Shown: positions 62,601-64,000 of the stretch, piece by piece
Numbering within the stretch: the stretch's first letter is position 1
Layout of the letters: each line of letters starts with the position of its first letter
Source of the DNA: Pectinophora gossypiella
Taxonomy: Eukaryota > Arthropoda > Insecta > Lepidoptera > Gelechiidae
Direction of reading: 5' to 3'
DNA: 64,000 bases
Assembly (NCBI RefSeq): GCF_024362695.1
Contig: NC_065427.1
Location: 1,426,001 to 1,490,000 of the forward strand
The notes under the pieces: model-generated
What the model was told of the DNA's origin: nothing
Databases searched by the model: none
What the model saw: only the letters and a program-made list of their open reading frames with translations
Translations under genes and position numbers: made by a program

Positions 62601-63684
62601 CATTCGAGCGCACGAGAGAAGAGACTGAGGTCGCCGTTTTCGGTTACGACAAGGAGGACTATATATTTATATACTCCCCTCTAGATACGGGAACGCTGGC
62701 CAGGGTGAACCAGAGTCGCAGTGAAGCAGCGTGGTGGGGTATGCTCCATACCCCCTCCGGTTGATTGAGGGGAGGCCTGTGCCCAGCAGTGAGACGTATA
62801 TGGGCTCTTTATGTATGTTATGTTGTGTGTAACGACACTGTACAACCGATAATGCACTTTATTTGAACGGCCATAACATCTTAATTTGAGGGACTGAACT
62901 TAAACTGTCTACATAACTTAATGTATACGTATTAACGACACGCTTCGGGCGCTTTTCTCGAAAAAACACCTTAGCGAATGTCAGTCTGTTTGTTTGTCAC
63001 TATGAAAAACGTAAATTTTTTATACTTGTCAACTACCCTATTGCTATTAGATAAAATTCAACCATTTGCGGAATCAATACAATGTAAGAAATCCTAACGC
63101 TCCGTTCGCTCCGATCCCAGCCAAGTGGACGCACAGCTTTAAGGTCTTTCTAGAAAGTTCGTTTAGAAATATGCTGTACCTTTTGTTTGTCAAGTCTCTA
63201 TATTTGTACTTGTGTGTTTTCCTGTGTACAATAAAACGGTAGATAAAATAAAAGGATACAAGCAAAGAATCAAAAAAGCTATTTTAAAAATGGAATATAT
63301 AAAAGCCATATAAATACAATAAAATAAAACATAGAAAGAAAAACTGGTATAAAAAAAAATATTCTAGCAGCGCTTCAACCATGCATATTTTTATATTGAC
63401 AGTTGACAAACGTACAGCTATTTAGTAATAGGATACATGTAAGATTATCCGCAACTTCCTCCGCGTCGAACTATTTCAACCAATCACAGGAGAGGATTTG
63501 TATCTGTCAGAATGGAGAGTGAGTCCCAGGTGAGGGCTACGTACAGTCTTGGCACGAGCGCCATGCTGGGCGCGGCGGAGTGCGGCTGGTGGCGCAGGGC
63601 GGCGCGGCGGCGCGCGGCGGGGGACACGTCGTCCGAGTCCGTCTGGGACGACTCCGCTGTCGACGCGTTGCCGCCGCCGATCAT
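47548..63684 (-). CDS. MAST-family serine/threonine kinase, 3' half (15 exons)
   Basis: Microtubule-associated Ser/Thr kinases are AGC-type enzymes with a PDZ domain after the kinase. The fly member is drop out (dop). Only the part after the kinase is here: 63684-63545, 62179-62040, 61192-61072, 60442-60316, 59450-59349, 58774-58703, 57909-57784, 54760-54669, 53255-53109, 51760-51644, 50714-50476, 50114-49950, 49617-49121, 48708-48562 and 47694-47548. Phases agree at every junction, giving 792 codons plus stop. The PDZ domain spans four exons (PPIVVRRGPRGFGFTI, YYTMHHLVS, GLRAGDLITQLNGESVQGLL, TLRATPLDQTTIQ). Family blocks follow: SLFRRISTKR, RPSSLHGLKHKLV, MPLSPLARTPSPSP and SPLLRRALSPDRLHPRSAES. 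The tail is Lys/Glu-rich. The kinase exons lie past the right edge. Confidence 0.92.
47900..48200 (-). repeat. LINE 3' end fragment
   Basis: Reverse-strand copy of 13660-13910 (GGAAGACCACAGATGAGATGG, the GRPQMRW region). It has stops. Confidence 0.65.
48230..48430 (-). mobile_element. SINE S1, reverse orientation
   Basis: ACCGGGACCAACGGCTTAACG split with TCAGCCTGTAATGTCCTAACC. Head missing. Confidence 0.75.
48562..48708 (-). CDS. MAST coding exon
   Basis: Acceptor CTTCCCAG, donor AAG|GTGAGG, phase 0 to 0. SMVSKLLGVMGRKGTRDRDD, then Lys-rich. Confidence 0.82.
49121..49617 (-). CDS. MAST coding exon, Lys/Glu-rich tail domain
   Basis: Acceptor TGTATTCAG, donor AAG|GTAAAT (49121) in phase with the next exon. 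A second donor G|GTAAGG at 49096 would shift phase. Charged, low-complexity and predicted helical or coiled (KKQEKLEKQEKAEIKKQEK). Confidence 0.82.
49950..50114 (-). CDS. MAST coding exon
   Basis: Phase 1 to 1 using acceptor GACGCCAG (an AG 8 bases upstream would give an unlikely frame). Ser/Asp-rich, FASLSLSDESFAADTSADAS. Donor G|GTAAGT. Confidence 0.78.
50208..50372 (+). repeat. Repeat R1, copy 2
   Basis: CATAGCCTATAACCACCGGAC and CACCTCATTTGTTAAATTCTG, as at 205-400. Confidence 0.65.
50476..50714 (-). CDS. MAST coding exon
   Basis: Acceptor CATTACAG, donor CAG|GTACGT, phase 2 to 1. Opens with RLHPRSAESKCSISPLCC, a highly conserved MAST block, then Pro-rich. GC-rich (CpG-dense) compared with its introns. 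Confidence 0.88.
50792..50930. mobile_element. Palindromic MITE M2, diverged copy
   Basis: GAAGTGGCCACATTGAAGCA ... CAAATTGCAATATTACTGC, in a MAST intron. Confidence 0.75.
51148..51290 (+). mobile_element. TA-flanked MITE M4
   Basis: TACGCTCATATATAATG ... CATTGCTCATGACCG. Diverged. Confidence 0.7.
51352..51458. repeat. MITE M3, short foldback copy
   Basis: ACGGTGTTAGTGACATCGTAG ... GGTGTCACTAACACCATGTA, immediately beside the next M4 MITE. Confidence 0.7.
51461..51602 (+). mobile_element. TA-flanked MITE M4, 142 bp
   Basis: CGGTCACGAGCATTAATATG ... TTGGTCATGACTG between TA 51459-51460 and TA 51603-51604. Confidence 0.82.
51644..51760 (-). CDS. MAST coding exon
   Basis: Acceptor CCATCGCAG, donor CAG|GTCAGT, phase 2 to 2. 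Ends SPLLRRALSPDR, a MAST signature. Very GC-rich. Confidence 0.87.
51761..52590 (-). other. MAST intron
   Basis: AT-rich with TG-rich patches at 52345-52400. No recognised element. Confidence 0.5.
52600..52900 (+). mobile_element. SINE S3, longest copy
   Basis: GAAGATTTGACAGGTCCGG, CTGCCTGTCTGACCTTCC, CATTTCTCGGGAATGTGGG and CACCGCTGAGCACGTG in order. It ends with CCTGCGACCTCAAAGAGGC, which is tRNA-like on the minus strand. Confidence 0.72.
53037..53106 (+). repeat. LINE 3' tail abutting a MAST splice donor
   Basis: AATAAATATTTTTGAATTTTG ending in GAATT is the CR1-like tail also seen at 59528 (reverse) and 61555-61600. It ends directly next to the minus-strand donor GT at 53107-53108. Confidence 0.72.
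53109..53255 (-). CDS. MAST coding exon
   Basis: Acceptor TGTACCCAG, donor CAG|GTAATT, phase 2 to 2. RPSSLHGLKHKLV and MPLSPLARTPSPSP are conserved MAST motifs. Confidence 0.88.
53332..53473 (+). mobile_element. TA-flanked MITE M4, 142 bp
   Basis: Same length and ends as 51461-51602, between TA 53330-53331 and TA 53474-53475. Confidence 0.82.
53534..53720. repeat. Hairpin followed by iterated TGGAC-TTTTCT units
   Basis: A 13-bp stem ATAGTCGCGTCCA / TGGACGCGACTAT at 53534-53566. About nine diverged units of 15-20 bases follow, near TTGGACATTTTTCTGAT. Unknown family. Confidence 0.65.
53745..53860 (+). repeat. Interspersed repeat with GTTTTGACGTTT
   Basis: GTCACAGTGTGCTTTTTCAT then TTGTGTTTTGACGTTT, matching 20195-20310 and 43800-43920. 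Confidence 0.65.
54669..54760 (-). CDS. MAST coding exon
   Basis: Acceptor TCGTATTCAG, donor CG|GTTAGT, phase 0 to 2. Ser/Pro-rich (DCPSSPSASPAADSPLH). Confidence 0.82.
54832..55870. other. MAST intron, AT-rich, with a possible plus-strand start
   Basis: Mostly featureless. At 55071-55092 an ATG in an AAGATGGCG context is followed by GTAAAA, and at 55152-55160 a 9-base exon-like AAATCGCAG sits between TTTTCAG and GTAAGA. Confidence 0.35.
55877..57128 (+). repeat. 1.25-kb simple-sequence array of TTCAAA and TTCAAAA units
   Basis: Hexamer and heptamer units alternate to give a 13-base period over most of the array. From about 56760 to 56960 it becomes almost pure heptamer. One long reading frame passes through it only because no unit contains a stop in that phase. 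It is not a gene. Confidence 0.95.
57225..57535 (-). mobile_element. tRNA-derived SINE S1, full copy in reverse
   Basis: Read on the minus strand: GGCCTACGTGGTCCAGTGG (A box), GGTCCCGGGTTCGATTCCGG (B box), the core AGCACGG.. and a tail. It directly follows the TTCAAA array. Confidence 0.87.
57540..57665 (-). repeat. SINE S1 fragment
   Basis: GGGACCAACGGTTTAACGCG and TTTCGGACAATCAGG. Head missing. Confidence 0.7.
57784..57909 (-). CDS. MAST coding exon after the PDZ domain
   Basis: Acceptor GCCCTGCAG, donor CAG|GTATTT, phase 0 to 0. Arg/Gly/Pro-rich, ending CSLFRRISTKRASQEMHQ. Confidence 0.86.
58115..58200 (-). repeat. SINE S1 head
   Basis: CGAACCCGGGAGCTCCGGATC and CCACTGGACCACGGAGG hold the B and A boxes on the minus strand. 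Confidence 0.8.
58435..58690 (+). repeat. Retroelement 3' end with (TTTC)n tail
   Basis: GGCATTATGCTGAGGGAGATC ... GGAAATAAATATTTTCTTTC. Related to 17055-17190. Confidence 0.6.
58703..58774 (-). CDS. MAST coding exon, end of PDZ domain
   Basis: Acceptor GGTTTTAG, donor CAG|GTATGG, phase 0 to 0. VLRLLLAAPHATLRATPLDQ is the last helix and strand of the PDZ fold. Confidence 0.9.
59349..59450 (-). CDS. MAST coding exon, middle of PDZ domain
   Basis: Acceptor GTCCCGCAG, donor CAG|GTACTA, phase 0 to 0. AAGLRAGDLITQLNGESVQG is the core PDZ motif. Confidence 0.93.
59528..59710 (-). repeat. CR1-like LINE 3' end
   Basis: On the minus strand, GGGCCCTGTCCCGAGGTTTTT, TTTTAGGTGGATGAGACGTTC and AATAAAGATATTTTTGAATT. 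The same 3' end is at 61255-61600, where it is interrupted by a copia fragment. Confidence 0.72.
59860..60245 (-). repeat. Repeat R1, copy 3, split by an insertion
   Basis: Reverse complement of 205-400. The two parts are 59860-59944 and 60166-60245. The gap is the SINE-like element 59945-60165. Confidence 0.65.
59945..60165 (+). mobile_element. SINE-like insertion with (TATG)n tail
   Basis: Flanked by AGAAGCGTCTTG (59933-59944) and AGAATCGTCTTG (60166-60177), a 12-bp duplication with one difference. Ends TGTATGTATGTATGTATG. The head is not clearly tRNA-like. Confidence 0.7.
60316..60442 (-). CDS. MAST coding exon, start of PDZ domain
   Basis: Acceptor CGTTTTCAG, donor TCG|GTAAGT, phase 2 to 0. 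IVVRRGPRGFGFTIHTVRVY carries the carboxylate-binding GFGF loop. Confidence 0.93.
60590..60745 (-). repeat. MITE M1 fragment
   Basis: GTCATTTTCTTATCCGCCGG then AATAACCCGGGCGAATCAAAT, as in 30376-30898. Confidence 0.65.
61072..61192 (-). CDS. MAST coding exon
   Basis: Acceptor TTATCTCAG, donor CACTC|GTGAGT, phase 1 to 2. NTSSTNSSRDSSPCRDPPSP is the Ser-rich linker before the PDZ domain. Confidence 0.87.
61255..61605 (+). repeat. CR1-like LINE 3' end with internal copia fragment
   Basis: The outer parts (GCCGAGCCCTGTGCCGAGGC to TTTTAGGTGGAT, then AAGACGTTCGTTGTG to TTTGAATTTGAATT) match 59528-59710. The centre 61332-61526 is foreign. Confidence 0.75.
61332..61526 (-). pseudogene. Ty1/copia reverse transcriptase fragment
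   Basis: On the minus strand an open frame reads YKARLVVKGFKQRKGVDYDQ, then TFSPVARMATIRALL and FDVSTAFLNG. These are the first conserved blocks of copia-type reverse transcriptase. The active-site YVDD region is absent. It is a short dead fragment. Confidence 0.87.
61607..62000. repeat. SINE S3 and S4 fragments
   Basis: GAGACAGGTCTGGTTTCTTA (S3, 61615-61700) and TCACGTTGGTCTAACAGAAG with GTGAGGTGTGGG (S4, 61860-61990). Confidence 0.55.
62040..62179 (-). CDS. MAST coding exon
   Basis: Acceptor GATTGTAG, donor CAG|GTAGGT, phase 2 to 1. MRRSASTSGLSLVIHP matches the conserved MAST Ser-rich block. Confidence 0.88.
62180..63544 (-). other. MAST intron
   Basis: Contains an S1 SINE tail at 62700-62815 (ATACCCCCTCCGGTTGATTG, GCCCAGCAGTGAGACGTATA). 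A stretch at 62380-62640 resembles a decayed zinc-finger end on the plus strand (GFAFASHIRAHERR-like) but is broken. The rest is AT-rich. Confidence 0.5.
63545..63684 (-). CDS. MAST coding exon, most 5' in the window
   Basis: Acceptor ATTCCCGCAG, donor CT|GTACGT, phase 0 to 2. SSQTDSDDVSPAARRRAALR, linker between kinase and PDZ. Earlier exons lie beyond 64000. Confidence 0.83.
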
Positions 63685-63694
63685 CTGCGGGAAT

Positions 63695-64000
63695 ACAGCA
63701 CAGTCGTTACATGAGCCATGTCAGGAGCCTTTGGCGGCTCAGTAATAACCCTGACACCAGGATTGTTGTGGTTGAAATTTATAGTGCGGGCGTGGTTTGA
63801 AAATCAGTGTTGCCCTCTGGGTAAATTTTCACTGAACCCTTTTTTTTTTCATATACCTTTATGTTTTCCAACTAAATATTGATTTAATGTGTGTATATTT
63901 TAATGTTGTAAATGTATATGTGTGTCGTAGATTTTACCTAAATAAACTTTTTTTTTAATTATTGGGTAGGTATTCCACCTCACAACACACACGATAAGAA
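63695..64000. other. MAST intron at right edge
   Basis: SINE-type fragment TTTGGCGGCTCAGTAATAACC (63725-63775) and TTATTGGGTAGGTATTCCACC near the end. Nothing else. Confidence 0.5.

Noticed and set aside
62246..62640. Small frames with a zinc-finger-like C-terminus
   Set aside because: FASHIRAHER-like text is split between frames with stops. At most a decayed fragment.

Overview
This is nuclear DNA from a moth or butterfly (Lepidoptera). Genes are split by spliceosomal introns with GT-AG ends. The spaces between exons are AT-rich and packed with lepidopteran-type short interspersed elements, MITEs, LINE 3' tails and a DIRS retrotransposon. I saw nothing bacterial or viral. The species cannot be named from the sequence alone.

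Layout. Positions 1-656 are flank with one interspersed repeat. Positions 657-8108 are a DIRS-type tyrosine-recombinase retrotransposon on the minus strand. It has a spliced gag gene, a reverse transcriptase/RNase H gene, a tyrosine recombinase, split inverted terminal repeats and an internal complementary region. Its recombinase gene is interrupted by a 2.3-kb foldback DNA element (1994-4315) with a perfect 8-bp target duplication. Positions 8465-9007 hold a pogo/Tigger-like non-autonomous element made largely of iterated copies of its own terminal motif. Positions 9-15.8 kb are repeats.

From 15820 to 34379 on the plus strand lie 13 coding exons of the MDM1 homologue, a microtubule-binding centriole protein. 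They join in frame to 792 codons plus a stop. The first, probably tiny, ATG exon was not found. At 35951-36607 is a single-exon ZAD (zinc-finger-associated domain) gene. Positions 36.6-47.5 kb are mostly repeats, with one CpG-rich promoter-like stretch and a good splice donor at 40960-41350. From 63684 down to 47548 on the minus strand lie 15 coding exons of a MAST-family serine/threonine kinase (Drosophila drop out is the fly member). They cover the linker after the kinase, the PDZ domain and the C-terminal tail. The kinase half lies beyond the right edge. A second, smaller member of the foldback family sits in an Mdm1 intron (20725-21167) and carries a SINE whose head joins tRNA-like and 5S-rRNA-like promoter parts.

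Working together. Mdm1 (rightward) and MAST (leftward) are convergent with the ZAD gene between them. I see no sign of an operon or shared pathway, although both main genes encode microtubule-linked proteins. The rest of the window records nested transposition: DIRS into flank, foldback into DIRS, SINE into foldback, SINE-like element into repeat, and copia fragment into a LINE tail. Several insertions lie within a few to about 100 bases of Mdm1 or MAST splice sites. Exon borders were set by reading splice signals and carrying reading phase from exon to exon. No alignment was run.
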